Below, in pieces: positions 59,301 through 64,000 of a stretch of 64,000 bases of DNA. The notes below the pieces were generated by a model. That model had not been told where the DNA came from, ran no database searches, and saw only the letters and a program-made list of their open reading frames with translations. Position 1 is the first letter of the stretch; every line of letters begins with the position of its first letter. Location: positions 4,235,501 through 4,299,500 of the forward strand of contig JAUIMM010000213.1 in the NCBI GenBank assembly GCA_031769625.1. The letters are read 5' to 3'. The position numbers were made by a program, and so were the translations under genes. The DNA is from Taudactylus pleione. Its lineage: Eukaryota > Chordata > Amphibia > Anura > Myobatrachidae.

Positions 59301-62018
59301 CGCGTCTCAATAAATCTACCTCTTAGAAATCAGAGTTGCAACACCATGAGTATCCTCTTTTAATCTGTGGCATGTGAACTTTTTAAATACATGTGTTTAT
59401 CTCCACCAGATGTGGCTCTTGCTAACAAATAATGAGGGTATACAACTTTTAACAAACTAAAATAGGACTCTAAATTTAAAGCCTCAAAGAATCCATGATA
59501 TCACAGCTACTTAGCTATATTTCTCTTTCGTCTGGGCTGGGGGACACTGGACCATGGGTTGTAAGTGGGAAGGCGTGGATTTGTCACTAACACTGAAATC
59601 TATAACTCCTCCCCTCTGCAACCCCTGACTTCAGTATAAGTTTAGTGCCTGTGGAGAGAGGCATGTTGTTTCAGGGCTACTCTGCAGCCCTGTTTTAGCT
59701 TAGGGATCTTTTCCTTTATTTGTAATGTTATGTTTATTTTTTACTATAGGTACTGTTAGCTGCTTATAGCAGCTTACAGCTGGAGTGTAAAGTGGCGGGG
59801 AGAGCCGCATCTAATGGGGGGATGGCGCTGAGCGCTCCCCCCCCCCCCCCCCACAGTGGATGCCATGGCAGTTCTCAGGCTAGCCCCAGGGCCGAGTTGG
59901 AGTCTGCTTCTGCGTCCAGATCTTCTGCTACAGGGGACATTCTTTCATGAAGGCCTACCTCAGTTGGCTTTAATGGCCTGGTTGTTGAGACCGGGCTCTT
60001 GAAGGCCAGGGGTTTTTCCCCTTTAGTCATCGGGACCATGCTCCGGGCACGGAAGCAGGTTTCATCACAGAACTACCACAGGGTTTGGAAAACCTATATT
60101 GTGTGGTGTGAGCAGCATGCCATACTGCCCGGTTCCGCCTGCCAAGGTTTTTAGCATTTCTGCAGGGCAGTCTGGAGGCCTTTTTACAGCTTCAATCTTT
60201 GAAGGTACAGAATTCGTCTCTTTCCATTTAATTTCAGCAGCGTCTGGCTCTCCTCCCAGAGGTGCGGACTGTTTTACAGGGGGTTTGCGAATACAGCCTC
60301 CGGTTCAACCACCAATAGCGCCATGGGATTTGCCCCTGGTTCTGTTGGCTCTTAAGTAGGCTCCGTTTGAACCTTTGGAATCTGCGCACCTTCGGTTCGT
60401 AACATGGAAAGTGGTTTTTCTTATGGCCATTGCCTCGGCTCGGCAGGTCTCTGAGTTGGGGGCCTTGTCCTGCAAACCACCTTTTCTTGTTTTCAATGAC
60501 GATAGGGCTGTGCTCAGGACGGTTCCTTCTTTTCAACCGAAAGTGGTTTCATCTTTCCACTTAAAACAGGAAATTGTTATTCCTGTTTTCTCATCTTCAG
60601 AGTCCTCAGGGGACCAGGACGATGTTGTCCACCCCTACACATTTATTTAGACAGAACTTCGATCTTACATAAGACGGACTCTCTATTGGTTCTCTACGAC
60701 GCCCACAAACGGGGCTGGCCAGCCACAAAGCAGACCATTGCAAAATGGCTCCGCTCAGTGATTTCAAGGGCTTACTCAGAGGCGGAGCATCCGACACCAG
60801 CTAGGGTGTTGGCTCATTCCACTAGGGCCGTGGCGGCCTCCTGGGCGGCGCGTCATGGGGCCTCGGCGGAACAGGTTTGTCGCGCAGCTACCTGGTTCTC
60901 TATCCACACGTTTGTGCGGTTCTACAGGTTTCATATTTTTGCCTCCGGGGACGCCCATTTTGGGCGTACAGTTCTCCAGTCGGGCAATCTGAGCGTTCCA
61001 TCCCATGGGGGCGGATTTTTAACATCCCCTGGTCCAGTGTCCCCCAGCCCAGACGAAAGATAAAATAGGATTTTTGGGTACTTACCGTTGAATCCTTTTC
61101 TCTGAGTCAGGCTGGGGGACACTGCGTTCCCTCGAGTATGGTTATGATTTTGGGTCATATTTACCATCAATTTCATTTTTATTTTTCGGAGTGACCATGT
61201 CACTGAGTATTGCTTCTCTTTACCAGGCACTTTTGAAGTTGTACTGAAGTCAGGGGTTGCAGAGGGGAGGAGTTATAGATTTCAGTGTTAGTGCCAAATC
61301 CACGCCTTCCCACCTACAACCCATGGTCCAGTGTCCCGCAGCCTGACTAAGTACGTACCCAAAAATCCTATTTTAATAAGAGGTAAACTAAAACTTGAAA
61401 ACACTCCCAATTGTTTTCTGAGGAGGAGATGGGTGACATAAGAAACTGCTAGCTGTTACTTTCCCAAAGCTAATACATGTCAGAGGCACAGGCAAGTCAC
61501 CTGATCCAGCAGGATATCCATCTGCAGACATTCCATTTCATCCTCTGGCCCCGCCAAGGCTACTAACTTTTGACCTGTAAATAAAACAATGGGATCTCCA
61601 AAAATAACACACAATTTGTCTGGAAACCGTGTAGCATGAGCAAAATATATCTCATTTAATTTTCATCTGACTTTTGTAAATAAGATTGTCTTTCAGACCT
61701 ATAATTTCTTATTTTTCTCCTGCTGCTCTAATAATTATATCCCTGTCTGTCACAGTAATAAAGTAGATGACTGAACCTAGGCCTTGGAGGTACAGGGTGA
61801 GGGTTAGCAGTTGCTGTGTAGTATGTGGACAAGTAAACTGTTAAACCATGTTATGTTTAACTCCACTTACCTGTTATTCCCAATCCTTTCAATTCTGCAT
61901 TGTATTTCTTGGAGATAAGTAGAATAATCGGAAACTAACGTGTGCATTTAAATTACTTGGATATGTACTAATTCTGGAAAATGTAAACTATTAATGCAAC
62001 CATTTGTTTCTCTCCTCA

Positions 62019-62052
<34 letters not shown>

Positions 62053-63535
62053 TGTCTGCTTCCATTCTATTTGTTTGTAAAATGTGCAGGTGTCTGCCTT
62101 GGTTACGATGCACAGCCACGATGAGGATATTGACAGTGCCATAGAAGTATTCAACCAGGCTATTAGCTGGTACCAAGAAAACCAAGTAAGTGATTTGTTC
62201 ATTAAGAACAGTCATTCTAAATGTAAAATCTATACTGTGAAGTTCCTCTACAGGTTAGACAATTCTTTCCCTGTAAATTTCATTGCCAAGGACTATAGAG
62301 GTTCCAGGACACAACATGGAATTTTAAAATGACAACTTCCCAACTGTTGTAGCCACCTTGCATGTGATAAAATCCACAAAAAGGGCCGCCCTTTCGATGG
62401 TACGACCTAGCAACGGTGCAGTGTGATGTAACAGTACATTGTGCACAATCCGGTGTACAACGGTGCGATATATCATTAAATGCTGCATGGAACTATAGCG
62501 CATCATTCATTGCATCGTTCCATCTGAAATGCAGGGCAGCAGACTGGACAATGCAATGACCAACCCTAGAGAACGATAGATTTGGGTGTACACACTCTAC
62601 CCATATGTAACGATGTATCGTTACATGCTGCATATAACTACACCACATCATTCATTGCATCGTTCCATCTGACAGGACAGCAGACTGGACGATGCAATGA
62701 TCGACCCTCGAACGACGGATCGGGCGTACACACTATACGTATATGTAACGTTACATGCTGCATGTCACTACAATGCGATGTGCAGGAGAGTAGATGGGAC
62801 GGGCGTACACTCTATACGATGTATACGTTATATCATTCATGTCCGTGACAAGACGATGTATCGTGCTGGTAAATTTGTATAAATTGTAGTGTGAATTATA
62901 TATATTGTTTGTTTTTTCTTTCGAGCAGCCAAATTCTCCAACACACTTGTCTCTAATAAGAGAAGCTTCCAACTTCAAATTAAAACATGGACGGAAGAAG
63001 GAGGCAATCAATGACCTTGAGCAACTATGGAAGTGGGTTAATACTGGTTTTTGTTCTGTGTTGGTGTTTTAAATTGATTTTGTTAGGCAATGTACTAATT
63101 ATTCCTTTATTTTATTACAGACAGAATCCCAGGGATATTCATACTTTGGCCCAGCTCATCTCTGCATATTCCATTGTGGATGCTAACAAAGCAAAAGTGT
63201 ATCCTTTCTTATTTTGCTGTTGTTTTCATGCAACTGTTTGGTAACCTTTATTAATCCATAGAGATTATTTGTCTAAATTGTGGATTTTATGAATTATTTT
63301 TAGCATCCCGTATTTTCTTATAGGATAGAAAGCTAGTCTAGTTTCTAGTACAGGAAGCACTAAGGATGTCCACGTTCCTTTTCTTACATCAGAAATTCAG
63401 TCTTAGCGAACATTTGCCTTCTTCTGACACTATGCATTTGAAAGTGGATGTGGATGCCTTAGAAAATTCCGCTGGAGCTACGTTTATCCGGAAAAAGGCA
63501 GCTAAAGTGGCTGGAGAGCAAGACAAAGAACAAGG
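36887..63535 (+). CDS. SRP72: SRP72, signal recognition particle 72 kDa subunit (16 exons, 3' end outside window)
   Basis: SRP72 pairs with SRP68 on the 7SL RNA of the signal recognition particle, which targets secretory proteins to the ER. Exons: 36887-37001, 43756-43876, 48359-48482, 49832-49975, 50331-50442, 52030-52061, 54321-54445, 54516-54573, 54681-54812, 55345-55473, 56354-56426, 56531-56595, 62090-62185, 62929-63032, 63121-63198, 63401-63535. All borders are GT-AG and the phases join, giving 547 residues plus two bases. Familiar SRP72 blocks are [70 protein letters not shown] (frog IVKLKPTDVG), [29 protein letters not shown] and [12 protein letters not shown]. The N-terminal two thirds form TPR-type helical repeats. 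The lysine-rich RNA-binding C-terminus, about 120 residues in the human protein, lies beyond 64000. No disabling change is seen. The ATG at 36887 was chosen for homology and the overlapping AAGATGGCG motif. Confidence 0.98.
37330..37615. mobile_element. MITE with CCCTAACCC-like interior, copy 1
   Basis: It shares the order CCTAACCCTAATC, CCCCCTGGGGGT, GGGATTCCGGCATT and GGCATATTAACTACATC with the copy at 44297-44628. These are SRP72-intron insertions of one non-coding family. The telomere-like CCCTAACCC words are incidental. Confidence 0.6.
37632..41200 (-). mobile_element. L2 LINE in SRP72 intron 1, antisense
   Basis: The 3' end at the left has a GCGCTTTACAATTGGAAAC tail with AGAGGGCCCTG. 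The coding region runs right to left to a start at 41196. Repeated non-coding DNA to about 42086 may be its 5' leader. It is nearly complete and antisense to SRP72. Confidence 0.85.
38060..41196 (-). pseudogene. L2 ORF: APE endonuclease and reverse transcriptase
   Basis: On the minus strand the frame starts at 41196. A hydrophobic run precedes [11 protein letters not shown] (residues 94-104), a 2A-like motif. The endonuclease follows with [41 protein letters not shown] and PLSDHNLI. A shift near 40140 and another near 39830 lead into the reverse transcriptase (39624 down): [87 protein letters not shown]. The C-terminus ([19 protein letters not shown]) runs to about 38060 with one more shift. 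Three shifts disable it. The active-site blocks remain. Confidence 0.9.
41265..42086. repeat. long direct repeat flanking a short tandem array
   Basis: About 160 bases (TAACTGTTATATAATTTACA, ATACACGGCTGCCATCGACA, ACATGCTACAGCTGACCACA) occur at 41267-41428 and again at 41930-42086, 663 bases apart, with very few differences. Between them lies the 79-base array. Confidence 0.9.
41614..41850. repeat. three tandem copies of a 79-base unit
   Basis: Each unit starts AATGGGTAACATACTTTTTA and continues with CAAACAGCTGATCTGAGTG and GCAGCTTGTAG. Starts are at 41614, 41693 and 41772, and a fourth begins at 41851. The copies are almost identical. Confidence 0.95.
42431..42742. mobile_element. MITE with TTA target duplication
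   Basis: The ends TCGTGCGTACACACGTAGCG and the complement TGGTACGTACACACATAGCG are inverted. TTA lies at 42428-42430 and 42743-42745. Internal foldbacks such as CGATATCG repeat. It belongs with the MITEs at 21602, 46494 and 48700. Confidence 0.85.
42787..42942. mobile_element. hAT MITE, foldback
   Basis: The ends CAGTGTTGGCTAACCTTGAC and their complement are near-perfect. Most of the 156 bases fold into one stem. It is flanked by CTCTAGAT at 42779-42786 and 42943-42950. A related diverged copy is at 45427-45553. Confidence 0.92.
42951..43138. mobile_element. second hAT MITE sharing the same target duplication
   Basis: The left end CAGTTGTTCTCAAACTCTG and the right complement CACAGGTTCTCAGGACCCC are hAT-like. 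CTCTAGAT flanks it at 42943-42950 and 43139-43146. Confidence 0.8.
43211..43699. mobile_element. MITE of the ATTCAGA-end group
   Basis: The left end GCTCCTGATTCAGAGATGTA and the right complement of GCGTATATCTCTGAATCAAG are inverted. It lies just before SRP72 exon 2. The interior has weaker hairpins than the copies at 22272 and 53482. Confidence 0.7.
43756..43876 (+). CDS. SRP72: SRP72 exon 2
   Basis: Acceptor GTTCCAG. Encodes [17 protein letters not shown] and [20 protein letters not shown] nearby TTGCAG is not used because it would break the ILQ block and the phase. Donor GTAAGT. Confidence 0.95.
44255..45120. repeat. diverged minisatellite, about 80-base unit
   Basis: CATTACTGTACTAGTACTCT, GCCCACTGTACTGCTG and ACCAGCCCCTCC recur in order through the block with substitutions and gaps. 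It is interrupted by a MITE at 44297-44628. Confidence 0.75.
44297..44628. mobile_element. MITE with CCCTAACCT-like interior, copy 2
   Basis: It shares CCTAACCCTAACC, CCCCCCGGGGGT, a GGTATTTCGACTGCCGGC-like block and CATAATAACTGCATCCC with 37330-37615. It interrupts the minisatellite, which resumes with CTGCTGACCAGCCCC. Confidence 0.65.
45427..45553. mobile_element. diverged hAT MITE related to 42787-42942
   Basis: It has the same order of CTGTTATGGAACTACACATC, CCTGCCACAGTTTTGCTATT, AGGGCATGCTAAAACTGT and ATGTAGTTCCACAGC. The outer termini are eroded. Confidence 0.75.
45554..46493. other. SRP72 intron 2 DNA, nothing firm
   Basis: A pair of loosely similar blocks (CAGTGAGGCRCAG with ATACTG.TTATTCTGT at about 46040 and 46460) suggests an old duplication. 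No gene or element is delimited. Confidence 0.35.
46494..46814. mobile_element. MITE with TTA target duplication
   Basis: The ends AGGTGCGTATCCACTAGGCG and the complement AGGTGCGTATCCACTTAGAC are inverted, with TTA on both sides (46491-46493 and 46815-46817). Internal palindromes include CGATAACGACATCGTTATCG. Confidence 0.88.
47577..48284 (-). mobile_element. truncated Tc1-like element
   Basis: The right end CTTATTTTACCCGCTG matches the terminus of the element at 20591-23282. The left part stops within the transposase near 47577. The minus-strand frame 47981-47652 keeps [20 protein letters not shown] and [19 protein letters not shown], the Tc1 helix-turn-helix and linker. The catalytic half is missing. 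This copy keeps the part deleted in the 20591 element. Confidence 0.88.
48359..48482 (+). CDS. SRP72: SRP72 exon 3
   Basis: Acceptor ATTTTTAG after a T-rich tract. Encodes [19 protein letters not shown] through ELKELQGQV. Donor GTAAGT. Ends in phase 0. Confidence 0.97.
48700..48939. mobile_element. MITE with TTA target duplication
   Basis: The ends AGCTGGGTACACACTA and the complement AGCTGTGTACACACTA are inverted, flanked by TTA at 48697-48699 and 48940-48942. It is 240 bases long and non-coding. Confidence 0.9.
48951..49199. mobile_element. foldback hAT MITE
   Basis: The ends TAGGAATGTGCAGG and the complement TAGGGACGTGCAGG are inverted, flanked by a perfect 8-base duplication CTACAAAG (48943-48950 and 49200-49207). 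Nearly the whole element folds on itself around position 49070. It starts 12 bases after the previous MITE. Confidence 0.92.
49832..49975 (+). CDS. SRP72: SRP72 exon 4
   Basis: 48 codons: [19 protein letters not shown], the conserved [19 protein letters not shown] block, and a divergent end MSIWGTAMP. Donor GTAAGT. Confidence 0.97.
50331..50442 (+). CDS. SRP72: SRP72 exon 5
   Basis: Acceptor TTTTATAG. Encodes [20 protein letters not shown] and [17 protein letters not shown]. Donor GTAAGC, phase 1. Confidence 0.96.
50545..50790. mobile_element. degraded GTACACAC-type MITE
   Basis: GGTACACACTACACGATG, TGTCTACACACTGCATGATC and CCCATCTGACGTGCAGCACA with its near-complement resemble the interior of other MITEs here, such as 62455-62835. 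The right terminus is not clear. Confidence 0.45.
50907..51334. mobile_element. MITE of the ATTCAGA-end group
   Basis: The ends GGGCCTGTTTCAGAG and the complement GGGCCTGATTCAAAG are inverted, flanked by TGA at 50904-50906 and 51335-51337. It lies in SRP72 intron 5. Confidence 0.85.
51505..51870 (+). mobile_element. truncated Tc1-like element, 5' part
   Basis: A different Tc1 family from those at 20591 and 14819. The leader (AAGTATTCACAGCCTTTGCC) precedes an ATG near 51685 with [20 protein letters not shown] and [20 protein letters not shown], the paired-type DNA-binding domain. The sequence stops matching at about 51870. The catalytic part is missing. Confidence 0.88.
52030..52061 (+). CDS. 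SRP72: SRP72 exon 6 (32-base microexon)
   Basis: Encodes [11 protein letters not shown] with the split Lys codon, matching the human LCRRSLSEDT segment. Acceptor CTTCATAG, donor CGTAAGT. It is too short to be seen as a frame. Phase and homology fix it. Confidence 0.92.
52113..52800 (-). mobile_element. Helitron-like element, antisense
   Basis: The left edge ACTAGTATGCCCGTGGCGAA is the complement of a Helitron-type 3' end (CCACGGGCATACTAG followed by T), like that at 34878. The interior is non-coding with CAATCAGTGGCTGCTGG and TGGCCAATCAGGAGCCG blocks. The right boundary is a guess. Confidence 0.45.
53039..53066. repeat. (TA)n microsatellite
   Basis: Alternating TA run directly abutting the perfect inverted repeat. 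Confidence 0.95.
53067..53246. repeat. perfect 89-bp inverted repeat with 2-nt loop
   Basis: Left arm 53067-53155 starts ATCCAAATAAATGAGGAGGC, and right arm 53158-53246 is its exact complement. Only CT (53156-53157) separates them. Each arm holds CAACGTTTCGGGGACAGTCA or its complement GAAACGTTGACTG, the motif also seen at the Penelope-like terminus near 23365. Confidence 0.98.
53339..53394. repeat. (TA)n microsatellite, long
   Basis: About 28 uninterrupted TA units in SRP72 intron 6. Confidence 0.97.
53482..54005. mobile_element. hairpin-tiled MITE, best copy
   Basis: It is flanked by AAA (53479-53481 and 54006-54008). The outer ends are GGCCCTCATTCAGAG and the complement GGGCCTGATTCAGACC. 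At least twelve successive foldbacks tile the 524 bases. Examples are 53482-53536 (15-bp arms), GCTCGTATAGC with its complement, CGCGATGGTC with its complement, GAGTGATTTTGGCTCT with its complement, the perfect 30-base palindrome 53736-53765, AAAGGGGGCGTGCTGTC with its complement, ACGAGCGAAGGA with its complement, and GCATGCGCACGACGGAG with its complement. The frames on both strands are by-products of the palindromes. Confidence 0.92.
54321..54445 (+). CDS. SRP72: SRP72 exon 7
   Basis: Encodes [20 protein letters not shown] and [20 protein letters not shown]. Acceptor TTCTCAG, donor GTAAGG. Confidence 0.97.
54516..54573 (+). CDS. SRP72: SRP72 exon 8
   Basis: Encodes [19 protein letters not shown]. 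The intron before it is only 70 bases. Confidence 0.97.
54681..54812 (+). CDS. SRP72: SRP72 exon 9
   Basis: 44 codons: [19 protein letters not shown], then [20 protein letters not shown]. Donor GTACGT. Confidence 0.97.
55345..55473 (+). CDS. SRP72: SRP72 exon 10
   Basis: 43 codons: [40 protein letters not shown], then LLQ. Acceptor CTCAACAG, donor GTATAC. Confidence 0.97.
56354..56426 (+). CDS. SRP72: SRP72 exon 11
   Basis: Encodes [20 protein letters not shown] and KLVQ. Phase 1 join to exon 12 makes the Gly of QGN. Confidence 0.96.
56531..56595 (+). CDS. SRP72: SRP72 exon 12
   Basis: Encodes [20 protein letters not shown] and M. Acceptor ATTTTCAG, donor GTAAGT. Followed by the 5.5 kb intron with a SINE and a DIRS-like remnant. 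Confidence 0.96.
57062..57398 (+). mobile_element. tRNA-derived SINE with L2-like tail
   Basis: The head has an A-box-like TGGTGTAATGGTTAGC and the B-box GGTTCGATACC. Next come the conserved body (GTGTGGAGTTTGTATATTCT, GTGGGTTTCCTCCGGGTTCT, CCTCCCACACTCCAAAAA) and a tail with GATTGTAAGCTCCACTGGGG and GCGCTGCGGAATATG, which resembles the 3' end of L2-type LINEs. It ends with AAATAAATAAATT. It is a mobile repeat and not a tRNA gene. Confidence 0.88.
57591..57803. mobile_element. MITE-like element with CAATTCAATT ends
   Basis: GAGCAATTCAATT at the left and ACAATTGAATTGC at the right are imperfect inverted ends around a GC-moderate interior. No target duplication could be fixed. Confidence 0.45.
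58113..58438. mobile_element. foldback MITE
   Basis: The ends TATGTATCAAGCAGTGAAGA and the complement of TCACTGCTTGATATATAA are inverted. The interior has ACCAATCGGCTCC and its counterpart CTGATTGGTTGC. Confidence 0.75.
58888..58980. repeat. two adjacent hairpins
   Basis: CTAAACTCCAAAA pairs with its complement (58890-58922). Then CAGATCG.AGTCCCCATT pairs with AATGGGGACT.CGATCTG. This is probably part of a degraded MITE. Confidence 0.7.
59527..61375 (+). mobile_element. DIRS-like tyrosine-recombinase retroelement, internally deleted
   Basis: The inverted ends are about 120 bases: left 59527-59645 (GGGGGACACTGGACCATGGG) and right 61236-61352 with its complement. A third block at about 61030-61130 carries complements of both outer ends (CCAGTGTCCCCCAGCCCAGA and AGGATTTTTGGGTACTTACC). 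This is the internal complementary region typical of DIRS elements. Only the recombinase part survives between them; gag and reverse transcriptase are absent. Confidence 0.8.
60080..61063 (+). pseudogene. DIRS-type tyrosine recombinase
   Basis: DIRS retroelements integrate with a tyrosine recombinase instead of a DDE integrase. Readable blocks are [79 protein letters not shown], then in another frame [34 protein letters not shown] and [20 protein letters not shown]. HxxR-like (HSTR) and the final Tyr region (FYR) match the recombinase core. Stops near 60358 and 60648 and frame changes kill it. Confidence 0.82.
62020..62052. repeat. (ATT)n microsatellite
   Basis: About eleven ATT units just upstream of SRP72 exon 13. 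Length variation here could change the distance to the acceptor, but the T-rich tract after it looks adequate. Confidence 0.95.
62090..62185 (+). CDS. SRP72: SRP72 exon 13
   Basis: 32 codons: [32 protein letters not shown]. The acceptor lies 38 bases after an (ATT)n run. Confidence 0.97.
62455..62835. repeat. tandem array, about 147-base unit, in SRP72 intron 13
   Basis: ACATGCTGCAT, CATTCATTGCATCGTTCCAT, CAGCAGACTGGAC.ATGCAAT and GTACACAC.CTA recur in order, with two nearly full copies and a shorter third. The motifs resemble the GTACACAC-type MITE at 50545, so the array may derive from one. Confidence 0.7.
62929..63032 (+). CDS. SRP72: SRP72 exon 14
   Basis: Encodes [20 protein letters not shown] and [14 protein letters not shown]. 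Acceptor CGAGCAG, donor GTGGGT, phase 2. Confidence 0.97.
63121..63198 (+). CDS. SRP72: SRP72 exon 15
   Basis: Encodes [20 protein letters not shown] and ANKAK. Donor GTATCC, phase 2. Confidence 0.94.
63401..63535 (+). CDS. SRP72: SRP72 exon 16
   Basis: Encodes [40 protein letters not shown] and DKEQ. Donor GGTATGT. The next exon, starting the lysine-rich tail, is outside the window. Confidence 0.95.
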
Positions 63536-64000
63536 GTATGTTGGAATTAACATGTGAACTTTAACGCAGTAACTAAGTTAAATAATTATCACACCTTGTC
63601 GTGTAAGCGATGCATATTATGACTATACAGTTGTGAAGTGAAACTCATGGACATTGCTTAGTAGAGACCCTGCATATAGACCCCTATTAGCATACGTGAA
63701 AAGCAATTTTGTTTTCTAAAACTGCATATGATGGTGCAGAACTTTGTATTTTTTATTTGCCAGTAATTCACTCTGACAAACAACCCTTGCATTGAGTCCA
63801 GTAAAGTAAACTTTACTGGCCACGTGTACACCTTTTGCAATCATGTGTTCCCACATGGACTCCTATTGTGACAATCAAAATATAAACCTTTTATTTCAAG
63901 GCTCAAAAGCCTTTTTACACCTTCAGGAGGGTGCATATTTGATAACCATACAGTTTTGAGAACCATTTTTAATTTGTGGTATACAGTACTTTGCATGATT

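Overview
This is a window of repeat-rich vertebrate nuclear DNA holding one clear host gene: most of SRP72, the 72 kDa subunit of the signal recognition particle, on the + strand from 36887 to the right edge. Gene-sized introns with GT-AG borders and the mix of transposons (PIF/Harbinger, Tc1, hAT, DIRS-like, Penelope-like, L1-Tx1, L2) point to an amphibian, most likely a frog or toad. Genus cannot be read from the sequence. No bacterial operon, CRISPR array, rRNA or functional tRNA gene was seen.

Left part (1-18 kb). A decayed Harbinger transposase piece, an unclassified LTR-like repeat, a MITE end and a 5'-truncated L1-Tx1 tail lead into a 13.5 kb two-gene PIF/Harbinger element (A, about 4421-17890). 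Element A has a Myb/SANT-partner-type gene on + and a broken transposase on -. Inside it sit a second, better preserved Harbinger (B, 6116-10038), again with two convergent genes, and a complete Tc1-like element (14819-16454) that cuts element A's transposase.

Middle (18-36 kb). hAT and hairpin MITEs and an antisense SINE are followed by a dead Tc1-like element (20591-23282) hit three times by MITEs. Next comes a Penelope-like element on the - strand (about 23345-34030), split by a nearly full-length L1-Tx1 (24421-31893), which is itself split by a hAT element (30646-31665) whose left end is duplicated. A Helitron-like remnant and quiet AT-rich DNA lead to the SRP72 promoter, where a short, unidentified membrane-protein-like frame runs divergently.

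SRP72 (36887 to beyond 64000). Sixteen coding exons encode 547 residues plus two bases, colinear with vertebrate SRP72. The lysine-rich RNA-binding C-terminus lies beyond the window. The introns hold an antisense L2 LINE with a 2A-like peptide motif, many MITEs with readable target duplications, Tc1 fragments, a perfect 89-bp inverted repeat with a 2-nt loop, a DIRS-like tyrosine-recombinase remnant and a tRNA-derived SINE.

The most unusual material is a MITE group with ends like GGCCCTCATTCAGA. Its best copies (22272-22791 and 53482-54005) are almost entirely tiled by consecutive independent hairpins rather than forming one long foldback.
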